This document shows, piece by piece, positions 7,342 to 16,545 of a stretch of DNA of 64,000 nt; position 1 is the stretch's first letter; each line of letters opens with the position of its first letter. The stretch is from CAYZWU01 sp964482235 (GTDB lineage: Bacteria > Planctomycetota > B15-G4 > CAYZWU01), in the NCBI GenBank assembly GCA_964482235.1, contig CAYZWU010000004.1, positions 124,001 through 188,000 of the forward strand. The letters run 5' to 3'. Below the pieces are notes generated by a model. That model did no database searches, had not been told where the DNA came from, and saw nothing but the letters and a program-made list of their open reading frames with translations. Both the position numbers and the translations under genes were made by a program.

Positions 7342-9930
7342 ATGAGAGTATTCGTATCCGTCCTCATTCTGCTTGTTCTTGTTGTCATGGCAGCCTTTCC
7401 TGCCAGCTCGGCTACGATCAGGGTTCCCGGGGACTACCCCTATCTCCAGGACGCCGTCAACGCGACCTCCAGTGGCGACATAATCGTTGTCAGCCCAGGA
7501 ACATACGTCGGACAGCTCGATTTCCTCGGCAAGGACATCCTGATCCGGAGCCGGGACGGTGCCGATGTGACGATCCTCGATGGAAACCAGACGGGAAGCG
7601 TGGTGACCTTTGCCAACGGCGAAACGTCTTCCTCGGTTCTCCAGGGATTCACCCTGACCAATGGTACGGGCACTGAAGGGGCATGGGGCTACTACCTCGG
7701 TGGCGGTGTCTACTGTCTCGATTCGTCCCCCACCTTGATCAACAACGTCATCAGGGCCAACTCGGCCTCTGACGGGGGCGGCATCTACTGCGAAAACTCG
7801 TCCCCCAACATCGTGAGCAACACGATCAAGAACAACACCGCCTTCAAGGGCGGCGGCATCTACTGCTACGATTATTCATCGCCTTCCCTCGTCAACAACG
7901 TAATTGCCTGCAACAGCGTGGACGGCCATGGAGCCGGCCTCTGCTGCTGGAGCTACTCGTCCCCCACCGTGACGAACAGCACCTTCACGGAAAACGCGAG
8001 CCAGGCCGAGGGCGGCGCCATCTACTGCACCAACTACTGCGCTCCCGTGGTCGCGAACTCGATCCTCTGGAACGACACGGCTGTCGAAGGCCCTGAAATC
8101 TGGATCGGGCACGAGACGCACACCTCCACCGTCACGATCTCCTACTCCGACGTGTCGGGTGGGCAGGCTCTTGCCTACGTGGCCACGAACTGCACGTTGA
8201 ACTGGGGAACCGGCATGATCGACAGCGATCCCCTCTTCGCAGATCCCTCTTCGGAAGATTTTCATCTCGTCACCGGATCGCCCTGTCTCGATACGGGCGA
8301 CAACGCGGTGCCGGATCTTCCCGACCACGACTTCGAAGGCGACTCGAGGATCACCTCGACCATCGTCGACATGGGAGCCGATGAGCTGTACGAGCCTCAG
8401 ATGATCTCCGTCCCCGTGGACTATCTCACGATTCAGGATGCCATCGATGCGGCGCTCTACCGCGACACCGTCAATGTGGTGCCCGGCACCTACTTCGAGC
8501 AGATCGATTTCAAGGGAAAGGCCATCACGATCCAGTCCACCGATGGAGCGGAGTCCACGGTGATCGATGGTCTTCAGACCGGTAGCGTCATCAGCTTCGT
8601 GAACAACGAAGGCGCCGACTCCGTGCTCAGCGGATTCACCATCACGAACGGATCGGGCAATCCGGATCCGGTCGTGACCTATGGCGGCGGGATCTACTGC
8701 GGCGAAAATGCGTCTCCCACGATCACCGGCAACATCATCACGAACAACGTCTCCTCCTTCGGGGCCGGGATCTTCTGCAAGGACGGCTCCAGTCCCGTCA
8801 TTTCCGGCAACACCATCACGTACAACACCGGTAACTATGGAGGCGGCATCAGCTGCAACGCCAGCACTCCCTCCATCGAGAACAACGACATCTCCTACAA
8901 CGAGACCACCAACAACGGCGGCGGGATCTACCTCAACACCTCGCCGGCCGAGATCGTGAACAACTTCTTCTCCTACAACGATTCCCTGTCGGGAGGAGCG
9001 ATCTGCGCCACGAGCTCCAACGCCTTCATCTGCAACAACATGATGACCCAGAACACCACGTTCTGGAACGGCGCCGGCATCTACTGCGTCTACGAGTCCC
9101 CGAAGATCGTGAACAACAGGATCTTCTGGAACCAGGCGCTGGACGGCGGAGGCATCGCCTGCATCTACTCGTCTCCGCTGATCGCCAACAACACGATCAT
9201 CAGGAACACCGCCTTGAACCGGAGCGGCGGCATCCTCTCCTACGTGGGATCGAACCCCACGGTGGTCAACACGATTCTCTGGAACAACCTGGCGCAGGTC
9301 GGACCCGAAATCGTCGTGGGCGACGCGGCGCGCCCTGCAGACCTCACCATCAGCTACTGCTGCGTGGAAGGCGGCCAGGCCTCGACGCACGTCGATCCGA
9401 ACTGCACCCTCACCTGGGGGGCGGGAATGGTCGACGGCGATCCGCTCTTCGCCGACTTCTCCAGCTACGACTACCACATCACCTACAACTCGTCGTGCCG
9501 GAACGCGGGCGATTCGACGAATCCCCTTGTCAGCACCGATTTCGAGAACAACCCCCGTGTATCCGATGGCACGATCGACATCGGCGCCGATGAGTTCCAT
9601 CCCCATCTCTACCACCTCGGAACCGTGTCTCCGGGCGTCCGTTTCCGCCTCTGTGTCGTCGGCGAGCCGGGAACCGGCCCCGTCTATCTGGCCCGAGGCG
9701 GCAGCATCCTCGAAGAGCCGGAGCAGACCTCTTGGGGCCCGCTCTATCTTGGCGACCCGATCACGAGAAACATGATCGGCTCGATCCCGGCCGACGGTCT
9801 GCTCGAGCTCAACGTGAACGCTCCGCAGTCGTGGGTGCCCGGCGACCTGGTGCCGGCCCAGGCTCTTCTCGGATCGCTCGCCAACCCGGATTCCATCCTG
9901 ACCAACCTGATCGTCCTCGAAGTGGAATAA
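7342..9930 (+). CDS. Secreted right-handed parallel beta-helix protein with duplicated helix modules
   Basis: The 862-residue product starts with a clear signal peptide (MRVFVSVLILLVLVVMAAFPASSA). The mature part is two tandem copies of one module: each opens with a VPxDYxxxQDAxxA segment, continues through PGTY and a phrase GSVxxFxN, then many GGGIYC / NNTIxxN beta-helix rungs, and closes with D(M/I)GADE. After the second copy comes a distinct C-terminal domain of ~110 residues starting at DEFHPHLYH. The fold is that of pectate-lyase-like and NosD/CASH proteins, but I see no catalytic signature, so surface binding or polysaccharide processing is only inferred. The start is the ATG at 7342; translation from the TTG at 7321 would merely prefix the signal peptide. 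A paralogue sits at 52045-53333. Confidence 0.87.
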   Translation: MRVFVSVLILLVLVVMAAFPASSATIRVPGDYPYLQDAVNATSSGDIIVVSPGTYVGQLDFLGKDILIRSRDGADVTILDGNQTGSVVTFANGETSSSVLQGFTLTNGTGTEGAWGYYLGGGVYCLDSSPTLINNVIRANSASDGGGIYCENSSPNIVSNTIKNNTAFKGGGIYCYDYSSPSLVNNVIACNSVDGHGAGLCCWSYSSPTVTNSTFTENASQAEGGAIYCTNYCAPVVANSILWNDTAVEGPEIWIGHETHTSTVTISYSDVSGGQALAYVATNCTLNWGTGMIDSDPLFADPSSEDFHLVTGSPCLDTGDNAVPDLPDHDFEGDSRITSTIVDMGADELYEPQMISVPVDYLTIQDAIDAALYRDTVNVVPGTYFEQIDFKGKAITIQSTDGAESTVIDGLQTGSVISFVNNEGADSVLSGFTITNGSGNPDPVVTYGGGIYCGENASPTITGNIITNNVSSFGAGIFCKDGSSPVISGNTITYNTGNYGGGISCNASTPSIENNDISYNETTNNGGGIYLNTSPAEIVNNFFSYNDSLSGGAICATSSNAFICNNMMTQNTTFWNGAGIYCVYESPKIVNNRIFWNQALDGGGIACIYSSPLIANNTIIRNTALNRSGGILSYVGSNPTVVNTILWNNLAQVGPEIVVGDAARPADLTISYCCVEGGQASTHVDPNCTLTWGAGMVDGDPLFADFSSYDYHITYNSSCRNAGDSTNPLVSTDFENNPRVSDGTIDIGADEFHPHLYHLGTVSPGVRFRLCVVGEPGTGPVYLARGGSILEEPEQTSWGPLYLGDPITRNMIGSIPADGLLELNVNAPQSWVPGDLVPAQALLGSLANPDSILTNLIVLEVE

Positions 9931-9936
9931 CCCTCA

Positions 9937-9989
9937 AAGGCCGCCCCAAAAGTCTTCCGAGTCGAAATCGGATCTTTCGGGGCGGCCTT
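9937..9989 (+). terminator. Terminator hairpin of the beta-helix gene
   Basis: An 11-bp perfect stem, AAGGCCGCCCC at 9937-9947 and GGGGCGGCCTT at 9979-9989, begins seven bases past the stop codon. There is no long T-run. Confidence 0.7.
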
Positions 9990-10148
9990 CCAAGCATCTC
10001 AAGGCCTGTGCAATTAATGACGATTTTATTCTTTGTAGCTGGGAACGTAGTTTGATTCATTGTGACGAGGCCGCTTTGAACGAGCGGGACGCGGTGAGTT
10101 GAACTTTCTCTCGATTTTGCATAGACCTGATACGCTTCGGGGAAGACG

Positions 10149-11687
10149 ATGCTGGTACACGACTACCTGGCTCGGAATGCAGAACGCACTCCGGACAAGC
10201 CCGCCCTGATCTGCGGGGAAAACAGACTCACTTACAAGGAGTTCGACGCTCTCGCCGGCAACATCGCTCGCGGCCTGCTCGAACACGGCATCGAACGCGG
10301 CGACCGCGTCCTCGTGTGGCTGCCCAACTCGATCGAGGCGGTGGCCGCGATCTTCGGGATCCTGAAGGCGGGCGCCGTTTTCGTTCCCATTCACAGCGAC
10401 ACGAAAACAGCGAAGATCGAGGAGATCGCGTCGAACTCCCGCGCCGCGGCCCTCTTCGCCCCGGAAAGGCAGAGGGGAAACCTGGCAGGCATCGAGGACG
10501 CGGCCGCATCGATGAGATTCTGCGTGATCTGCCCCGACCTCGCCGATTCGCCCGAAGCCGGCCGGGACGGCTTCTTTCTTCCCTTTTCCTCTTTTACCGA
10601 ACCCCGCTCCGACGCTCCTATTCCTTGCAAGAACATCGACATCGACCTGGCGTGCCTGATCTACACCTCGGGCAGCACGGGCGACATCAAGGGAGTGATG
10701 GAAACGCACAGGAACATGATCGCTGCCGCCTCCTCCATCACCGAGTACCTGGAGAACGTGCCCGACGACATCATCCTGAGCACGCTTCCGCTCTCCTTCG
10801 ATTACGGGCTGTACCAGGTGATCATGTCCGTCCTGATCGGAGCCACGTTGATCGTGGAGCGGTCCTTCGCCTTCCCCCACGCCGTTCTCACGAGAATGGT
10901 CACGGAGAAGGTCACGGGCTTTCCCGGCGTCCCCACGATGTTCGCCGTGCTCCTCCAGATGGACCTTCAGCGGTATGACCTCTCCAGCCTTCGCTACATA
11001 ACCAACACGGCGGCCGCCCTCCCGGCCAGCCACATCATGAAACTGCGCGCAGCTTTTCCCCATGTCCGGCTCTACTCGATGTACGGCCTCACGGAATGCA
11101 AGCGGGTGGCCTACATGCCTCCGGAAGAGCTGGACCGGTGTCCCGATTCCGTGGGGAAGGCGATCCCCAACTGCGAGGTCCTCATCGTCGACAGCTCGGG
11201 AACACCCGTTGCCCCGAACACGACCGGCGAGCTCATCGTCCGCGGCTCCAACGTGATGCAGGGATACTGGGAGATGCCCGAGGCCACGGCGGCGGCCTTC
11301 CGTCCCGGACGCTATCCTGACGAGCGTTTTCTCTACACCGGCGACCTCTTCCGCATGGACGAGGACGGCTTCCTCTACTTCGTGGGACGAGAGGATGACA
11401 TCCTGAAGGTCAAGGGCGAAAAGGTGGCTCCCAGGGAGATCGAGAACATCCTCCACAGCATGCCCGTAGTGGCCGAAGCCGTTGTTGCGGGAGCTCCGGA
11501 CCCTCTGCTGGGCAACAGGCTGAAGGCGATCGTCGTGCTGCGAGCGGGCGCCGAGGCCACGGAACGGGAGATCATGGCGTTCTGCGCTTCCCGCCTCGAG
11601 GAGTTCAAGGTGCCCAGGGCGGTCGAGTTCCGCGACAGCCTGCCCAAGACCCAGGCCGGCAAGGTGGACAGGAAGGCGCTTCAGTAA
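10149..11687 (+). CDS. AMP-forming acyl ligase of the ligase/amidotransferase pair type
   Basis: A 512-residue ANL-superfamily enzyme that activates a carboxylic acid as its acyl-adenylate and hands it to CoA or a carrier protein. Motifs seen: P-loop-like YTSGSTGDIKG (~residues 175-185), MYGLTE in the middle, LYTGDLF before the hinge, and the C-terminal catalytic Lys in KTQAGKVDRK. The middle segment SLRYITNTAAALP is characteristic of ligases that are found beside a class II asparagine synthetase, some of them in exosortase-linked loci. The next gene begins two bases after this stop, so the two are co-translated. No acyl carrier protein gene lies between or beside them, though related pairs often have one. 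GGGGAAG precedes the ATG. Confidence 0.85.
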   Translation: MLVHDYLARNAERTPDKPALICGENRLTYKEFDALAGNIARGLLEHGIERGDRVLVWLPNSIEAVAAIFGILKAGAVFVPIHSDTKTAKIEEIASNSRAAALFAPERQRGNLAGIEDAAASMRFCVICPDLADSPEAGRDGFFLPFSSFTEPRSDAPIPCKNIDIDLACLIYTSGSTGDIKGVMETHRNMIAAASSITEYLENVPDDIILSTLPLSFDYGLYQVIMSVLIGATLIVERSFAFPHAVLTRMVTEKVTGFPGVPTMFAVLLQMDLQRYDLSSLRYITNTAAALPASHIMKLRAAFPHVRLYSMYGLTECKRVAYMPPEELDRCPDSVGKAIPNCEVLIVDSSGTPVAPNTTGELIVRGSNVMQGYWEMPEATAAAFRPGRYPDERFLYTGDLFRMDEDGFLYFVGREDDILKVKGEKVAPREIENILHSMPVVAEAVVAGAPDPLLGNRLKAIVVLRAGAEATEREIMAFCASRLEEFKVPRAVEFRDSLPKTQAGKVDRKALQ

Positions 11688-11689
11688 CG

Positions 11690-13666
11690 ATGTGCGGTAT
11701 CACCGGCATTCTCGATTTCAGCGAAAAGCCCCCGGTGGAGACGGTCGTGCTCCAGCGCATGCTCGGCGCCATCGCGCATCGCGGTCCCGACGAGGCAGGC
11801 CTCTATCGCGATTCCCGGATCGGAATGGGGAACGTGCGGCTCAGCATCATCGATCTGGCAGGCGGACTCCAGCCGATCCCAAACGAGGACGAGAGCCTCT
11901 GGATCGTCTACAACGGCGAGACCTACAACTATGTCGAGCTGAGACGCGACCTGATAAGCCGCGGGCATCGATTCAGTACCGAAACGGACACCGAGGTGGT
12001 GCTCCACCTTTACGAGGAATACGGGCTCGACTGCCTGTCGCGCATGAACGGCCAGTTCGCCTTCGCCATCTGGGACAGGAATCTCGAGAAGCTGCTCCTG
12101 GCCAGGGACAGGGTCGGGATCCGGCCGCTTTTCTACACCGCCGGCAGCGGCGCACTTGTATTCGGTTCCGAGATCAAGGCGATCCTGGCCAGCGGCCTGG
12201 TGCGTCCCGAGCTCGACCCCATGGCCCTGGATCAGATCTTCACCTTCTGGACCCCTCTGCCCGGGCGAACGGTCTTCAAGGAAATCCGCTCGCTGCCGCC
12301 CGGTTCGTATCTCCTGGCAGATAGGGAGGGGACCAGGATCGACCGCTACTGGAAGCCGGGCTTTCCCGAGCAGAGGACCGACGAGCTCGGCGGCGATCCC
12401 CGCGACCTGGCCGCGGCGTTCAAGGATCTGCTCGAGGACGCCACGCGGCTTCGCCTCCGCTCAGACGTGACCGTGGGCGCCTACCTGAGCGGCGGAATCG
12501 ACTCGTCCACCATCACGGCGCTCACGCACCGTAGCGGCAGCGGGATGCAGACCTTCTCCATCGCTTTCGAGGACAAGGATTTTGACGAGCGGCAGTTCCA
12601 GGAGGAGATGGTGGCCTTCCTCCGGACGGAGCACCACCGGATCGAGTGCAAAGCGTCCCAGGTAGGCGAGGTCTTCCCCAGCGTGATCCGCCACACCGAG
12701 ATGCCGATCCTGCGTACGTCGCCCGCTCCGATGTACCTGCTCTCCGGACTTGTAGAGCAGCATGGCATCAAGGTCGTACTCACGGGGGAAGGCTCCGACG
12801 AGATCCTCGGGGGATACAACATCTTCCGCGAGGCCAAGGTCCGCAGATTCTGGGCGAACGAGCCCTCGTCAAGGATCAGGCCTCTATTGCTGCAGCGCCT
12901 CTACGACTATATCCCCGAGCTGAAGCGACGGCTCTCCTTCATCGAGTCGTTCTTCGGCCAAGGCCTCACGGAGGTCGACCTGCCGTGGTACTCGCACATG
13001 ATCCGATGGGAGAACACCGCTCGTCTCAAGCGCTTCTTCTCCCCTTCTTTCCGGAAGGCGATCGGCAGCTATGACGGAATGGAAGAGCTTGCAGGCCTGC
13101 TTCCCGGCGAGTTCTCCTCCTGGCGCCCCCTCTCCCGGGCCCAGTTTCTCGAGATGACCCTGTTCATGTCCGAGTACCTGCTTTCAGCCCAGGGCGATCG
13201 GATGCTCATGGGGCACTCCGTCGAGGGCCGCTTCCCCTTTCTCGACCACCGGGTCATCGAGTTCTGCAGCCGTCTTCCGGCTCGGTTCAAGATCTGCGGC
13301 CTCAGGGAGAAGCACCTTCTCAAGAACAGCGTGGAGAAGATCCTTCCCCTCTCCCAGCGCAGCCGGCCGAAGCAGCCCTATCGCGCACCCATCAGCCCGT
13401 CCTTCCTCGGTGAGGCGGCTCCAGCCTACGTGGCCAGATGTCTGTCCGAAGATGCCATCGAGGACGCCGGCTGCTTCGAACCCAGGACCGTCGGCAATCT
13501 GGTGCGGAAGGGAAAGGAACGCGGCCGGCTCAGCGAGACGGAGCAGATGGCGCTCACCGGCATCATCTCCACCCAGATCGTGTTTCACCAGTTCATCGAG
13601 AAGTTCTCGCCCGAGACGCTCGCCCCGCTGCCGCTCGCCTGCCTCTACGAGAAGAATCGCGTCTAG
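11690..13666 (+). CDS. Asparagine synthetase (glutamine-hydrolysing) family amidotransferase
   Basis: The 658-residue product has both domains of AsnB. The N-terminal glutaminase starts MCGITG, so Cys2 becomes the nucleophile after Met removal, followed by RGPDE and YNGETYN. The synthetase half has the ATP-binding loop YLSGGIDSS (~residues 265-273) and GEGSDEILGGY. It transfers ammonia from glutamine to an adenylated carboxylate. The close pairing with the upstream acyl ligase suggests that the acceptor is a specialised acid rather than aspartate, and that the pair makes an amide-bearing metabolite or envelope component. This is inference from operon structure; plain asparagine synthesis is the alternative. 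Confidence 0.9.
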   Translation: MCGITGILDFSEKPPVETVVLQRMLGAIAHRGPDEAGLYRDSRIGMGNVRLSIIDLAGGLQPIPNEDESLWIVYNGETYNYVELRRDLISRGHRFSTETDTEVVLHLYEEYGLDCLSRMNGQFAFAIWDRNLEKLLLARDRVGIRPLFYTAGSGALVFGSEIKAILASGLVRPELDPMALDQIFTFWTPLPGRTVFKEIRSLPPGSYLLADREGTRIDRYWKPGFPEQRTDELGGDPRDLAAAFKDLLEDATRLRLRSDVTVGAYLSGGIDSSTITALTHRSGSGMQTFSIAFEDKDFDERQFQEEMVAFLRTEHHRIECKASQVGEVFPSVIRHTEMPILRTSPAPMYLLSGLVEQHGIKVVLTGEGSDEILGGYNIFREAKVRRFWANEPSSRIRPLLLQRLYDYIPELKRRLSFIESFFGQGLTEVDLPWYSHMIRWENTARLKRFFSPSFRKAIGSYDGMEELAGLLPGEFSSWRPLSRAQFLEMTLFMSEYLLSAQGDRMLMGHSVEGRFPFLDHRVIEFCSRLPARFKICGLREKHLLKNSVEKILPLSQRSRPKQPYRAPISPSFLGEAAPAYVARCLSEDAIEDAGCFEPRTVGNLVRKGKERGRLSETEQMALTGIISTQIVFHQFIEKFSPETLAPLPLACLYEKNRV

Positions 13667-13674
13667 ACATCCCC

Positions 13675-13728
13675 CTTGCAGGCCGTTGGAAAAGTCATTC
13701 TCGAAGCACTTTTTCATTAGCCTGCAAG
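13675..13728. terminator. Bidirectional terminator between convergent genes
   Basis: Perfect 9-bp outer arms, CTTGCAGGC at 13675-13683 and GCCTGCAAG at 13720-13728, enclose a second inner stem (GAAAAGT pairing with ACTTTTTC). The downstream arm reaches into the last codons of the minus-strand isomerase gene. It separates two convergent transcripts. Confidence 0.7.
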
Positions 13729-15420
13729 AAACCCGGTCAGCTCCTCGAGCCCCTCGATAACGTCGGCGCCGAGATCGATGCGCAGGACTGTCCGGCCTCC
13801 GCTGCGAAGCGCTTCAAAATCGCCGATGGCCTGGGCTCTTTTCAGCGTCCCGAAGGTGTAGATCTGAGTGGGAATCAACGTGTCACCCTCGTCTCCGGCC
13901 GTGAGAATGAGAAAGACCCCGTTGTTCTTGCCCCCTTTGTAGAGCTGCCCCGTGGAGTGCAGGTAGCGCGGCCCGAAGGCGCATGTCACCGCCCGTTTGA
14001 GACGGCTGAAGAGGAGATCGCGGATGCGGATGAGCGCCTCCGCCGTGCTGCGGTTCTCCGCCACGTAAGCCAGAATCGCCACGTAGCCCTTTTCTGCCGT
14101 CTGCTTCAGGAAGGATGAAAGCGCCTCTGCAACCGTGGAGCCATCCGGGTCGCCGTAGAGCGACAAGCAGCCTTCCGACAGCGAGCAGGATCCTTCATCC
14201 AGGCTGCCGCTCTCGCTCAGATCGAGGAGCATCCGAGTGGTGTGATCCTTGCTGGCTTGCACATCGGGCTGGTCGAAGGGATTGATCTCCAGGATGGCGC
14301 CCGCCGTTGCCGTGGCGATCTCCCATCGCAAGATTTCCGCCCCCAGCGCGTGACGATCGTCGAGGGTTATTGTGACCACCGGCCGGCCGGCGCCTCGCAA
14401 GGCGTTGACGCGCTGCTCCATGTCCTGATCGGGATCTTCCTTGATCCGGATGTAGACGAAGATCCTGTCAGTGCCGTAATCAGCCGGTGCGGACGCCTGC
14501 TCCGCCGTCAAAGGCATGATCCCCTTTCCGTCCTTGCCAGTGCTCTCCGCGATGAGCTGCTCCAGCCATAGGCCGAGGGACGAAAGGTCCTCGGGGATGA
14601 ACATCGTCACCTTGTCGAGGCCCTGCAGCGCCAGCTCGCCCAGGACGGCTCCAAGCACCACACCCGGATTCTCTGCCGCCGGTCGGTCGGGACCGCAGGC
14701 TCCCGCCATCATGTCGGCGCTCTCGAGAAGCGCCGCGATGTTGCAGCCGGCCAGGGCAGCGGGAACGAGCCCGAAATGGGAGAGGGCAGAGTAGCGTCCG
14801 CCGATATCGGAGAAGCCGACGAACTGCTTTCTGTAGTTTCTCTCCTCGGAAAGAACGTGCAGGAGGCTCGCCTGGTCGGAGATCACGGCGAAGTGCGCCC
14901 CGGCATCGCTGCCCTTGCTATCCTTGATCCTGCCGTAGAAGTACTCACCCATGGCCCGTGTCTCGGCCGTGCCGCCCGACTTGCTCGCCTCGATGAAGAA
15001 TGTGCTCTCGAGGGACGACTCTTTCTCCACGGCCAGAATCGCTTGCGGATCCGAAGTGTCGAGCACGACGAGCTCGAGGTTGGGCTCCTTATTGGGCAGA
15101 ATCTTCGATAACATGAGAGGGGCCATGCTGCTCCCCCCCATCCCCATGTGGACAATACGCGTAAAGCCTTCATCCAGAAGCTCTTGAGTAAACAGAGAGA
15201 GATCCCAGGCTTCGGACTGCATTCTGGTGGCGACTTCGAGCCATCCAAGGGGGAGGGCCTCGGAACGCTGCCCATCGGGATCAATGCCCCAGAGGGTGGG
15301 ATCCTTCTCCCAGAGGCGTGCGGCGAACCGCCCGTCATCGAGCTTCCTGATCCGCTCCTGAACGCTCTTTGTATATCTACCCAGCGATAGAGCCATGGGT
15401 GCCGGTAACATTTCGCTCAT
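13717..15420 (-). CDS. pgi: Glucose-6-phosphate isomerase
   Basis: A 567-residue phosphoglucose isomerase, converting glucose-6-phosphate and fructose-6-phosphate. The sugar-phosphate site is seen in GMGGSSMAP (~residues 93-101) and in the SIS-type segment EASKSGGTAET (~143-153); DIGGRYSALS is the family signature. The C-terminal half (QASKDHT, FGPRYLHSTGQLYKGG) resembles the isomerase part of bifunctional transaldolase/isomerase proteins, but no transaldolase domain is attached. Length is normal for this long bacterial form. It is divergent from the VTT-domain gene and ends within a shared terminator with the amidotransferase gene. Confidence 0.92.
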   Translation of the reverse strand: MSEMLPAPMALSLGRYTKSVQERIRKLDDGRFAARLWEKDPTLWGIDPDGQRSEALPLGWLEVATRMQSEAWDLSLFTQELLDEGFTRIVHMGMGGSSMAPLMLSKILPNKEPNLELVVLDTSDPQAILAVEKESSLESTFFIEASKSGGTAETRAMGEYFYGRIKDSKGSDAGAHFAVISDQASLLHVLSEERNYRKQFVGFSDIGGRYSALSHFGLVPAALAGCNIAALLESADMMAGACGPDRPAAENPGVVLGAVLGELALQGLDKVTMFIPEDLSSLGLWLEQLIAESTGKDGKGIMPLTAEQASAPADYGTDRIFVYIRIKEDPDQDMEQRVNALRGAGRPVVTITLDDRHALGAEILRWEIATATAGAILEINPFDQPDVQASKDHTTRMLLDLSESGSLDEGSCSLSEGCLSLYGDPDGSTVAEALSSFLKQTAEKGYVAILAYVAENRSTAEALIRIRDLLFSRLKRAVTCAFGPRYLHSTGQLYKGGKNNGVFLILTAGDEGDTLIPTQIYTFGTLKRAQAIGDFEALRSGGRTVLRIDLGADVIEGLEELTGFLAG

Positions 15421-15670
15421 TCTTGGTGGCCTTTCGTTACTTCCAGGCTGGGTTCGGATGAGTGGATTGACTCCACCTATTATTTTCGGCTTTTTGAGCC
15501 GATTTTTATCTTCTCTCGGGCAAAGCTTCCCATTTTTCTTCAGCCTGTCAAGGGAGATCGAGATCGCTGCCTTCCTCCAGGCAGCGGCCCGCCATTGAAT
15601 TTCCCCCGTCCCGTGAAGTAAAGTCTAACTGACGACTCCGCGTTTCCGAATCCTTGGCGAGAAGGACCTT

Positions 15671-16306
15671 ATGCGTTTCTTTTTTATTTTTCTGATCCTG
15701 GCTCTGTTCTTCCTGATCCCCTTTCTTCTCTTCGGAAATGCGGTCGAGGAGTGGCTCACGGGCGATGAGGCAGTCGACTGGTTGAAAGCCTTCGAGGGCT
15801 CGGCCTGGATCATGGCGATCCTCCTTCTGGTGAGCGACCTGCTCCTGCCGATCCCTGCCACGGCGGTTTTGGCCGCCCTGGGCATAATCTACGGCCCGAT
15901 CCTCGGGGGGCTCGTCGGCGGGGCGGGCTCCATTCTCTCCGGATTGATCGCCTATTCGGTCTGTCGTCTGGCAGGCCGCAAGGCCGCGCTCAGGCTGGCC
16001 GGCGAGAAGGATCTCCAGCGCGGAGAGAGGTTCTTTGCCCGGTCGGGGACGTGGGCCGTGATCCTCTCCAGGTGGATGCCCCTCATGCCCGAGGTGATCG
16101 CCTGCATGGCAGGGCTGGCCCGGATGCCCTCGGCTCGATTCATCGCCGCGCTGGCTTGCGGCAGCCTCCCCATGGCCTTCGTCTACGCCGTCCTCGGACA
16201 CTCCGGCGCCGAACACCCCGTTCTCGCTCTCGTGGCCAGCGCTCTCATTCCTCTGATCCTCTGGTCGGCAACCCTGTTTTTTCCCTCCAGCAGACGCCCG
16301 GCGTGA
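15671..16306 (+). CDS. VTT-domain (TVP38/DedA-like) inner-membrane protein
   Basis: A 211-residue membrane protein with an N-terminal helix, then the VTT core: a segment LLPIPATAVLAALG, the glycine-rich re-entrant region GPILGGLVGGAGS and the basic element ending in LSRWMPLMPEVIACMAGLARM. This family (TVP38, DedA, TMEM41B relatives) is tied to lipid movement between membrane leaflets and to envelope integrity. GAAGGA lies just before the ATG. The 250-base upstream gap separates it from the divergent isomerase gene and contains a small hairpin with T-tail at 15487-15506 (CGGCT/AGCCG) that could be an attenuator or the end of an unseen transcript. The exact lipid substrate is unknown. Confidence 0.82.
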   Translation: MRFFFIFLILALFFLIPFLLFGNAVEEWLTGDEAVDWLKAFEGSAWIMAILLLVSDLLLPIPATAVLAALGIIYGPILGGLVGGAGSILSGLIAYSVCRLAGRKAALRLAGEKDLQRGERFFARSGTWAVILSRWMPLMPEVIACMAGLARMPSARFIAALACGSLPMAFVYAVLGHSGAEHPVLALVASALIPLILWSATLFFPSSRRPA

Positions 16307-16545
16307 GAGCCGATCCCGTACCGCCCGCCGCCGCCCACCATTCTTTTTTCTTACATAATCATGCCCATTTTGATATATTTATACACCTCCAAGAGGAGAA
16401 CTGGGAAATGAAATGACGCACCCTTGAACCGCCTCGATCGAAGGCAATGACGGAGCCGCTGACAGACTTCCGAACAGGTAGACCGGCTCGAATCAGATAA
16501 AAGCAGATCGTAAAGTTCACTGTTTGTCCTTAAGGAGAAGCCATC

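Noticed and set aside
15487..15506. A small hairpin with T-tail between divergent genes as the terminator of a hidden gene
   Set aside because: The stem is only five base pairs and no coding frame precedes it on either strand, so it is only mentioned as a possible attenuator.
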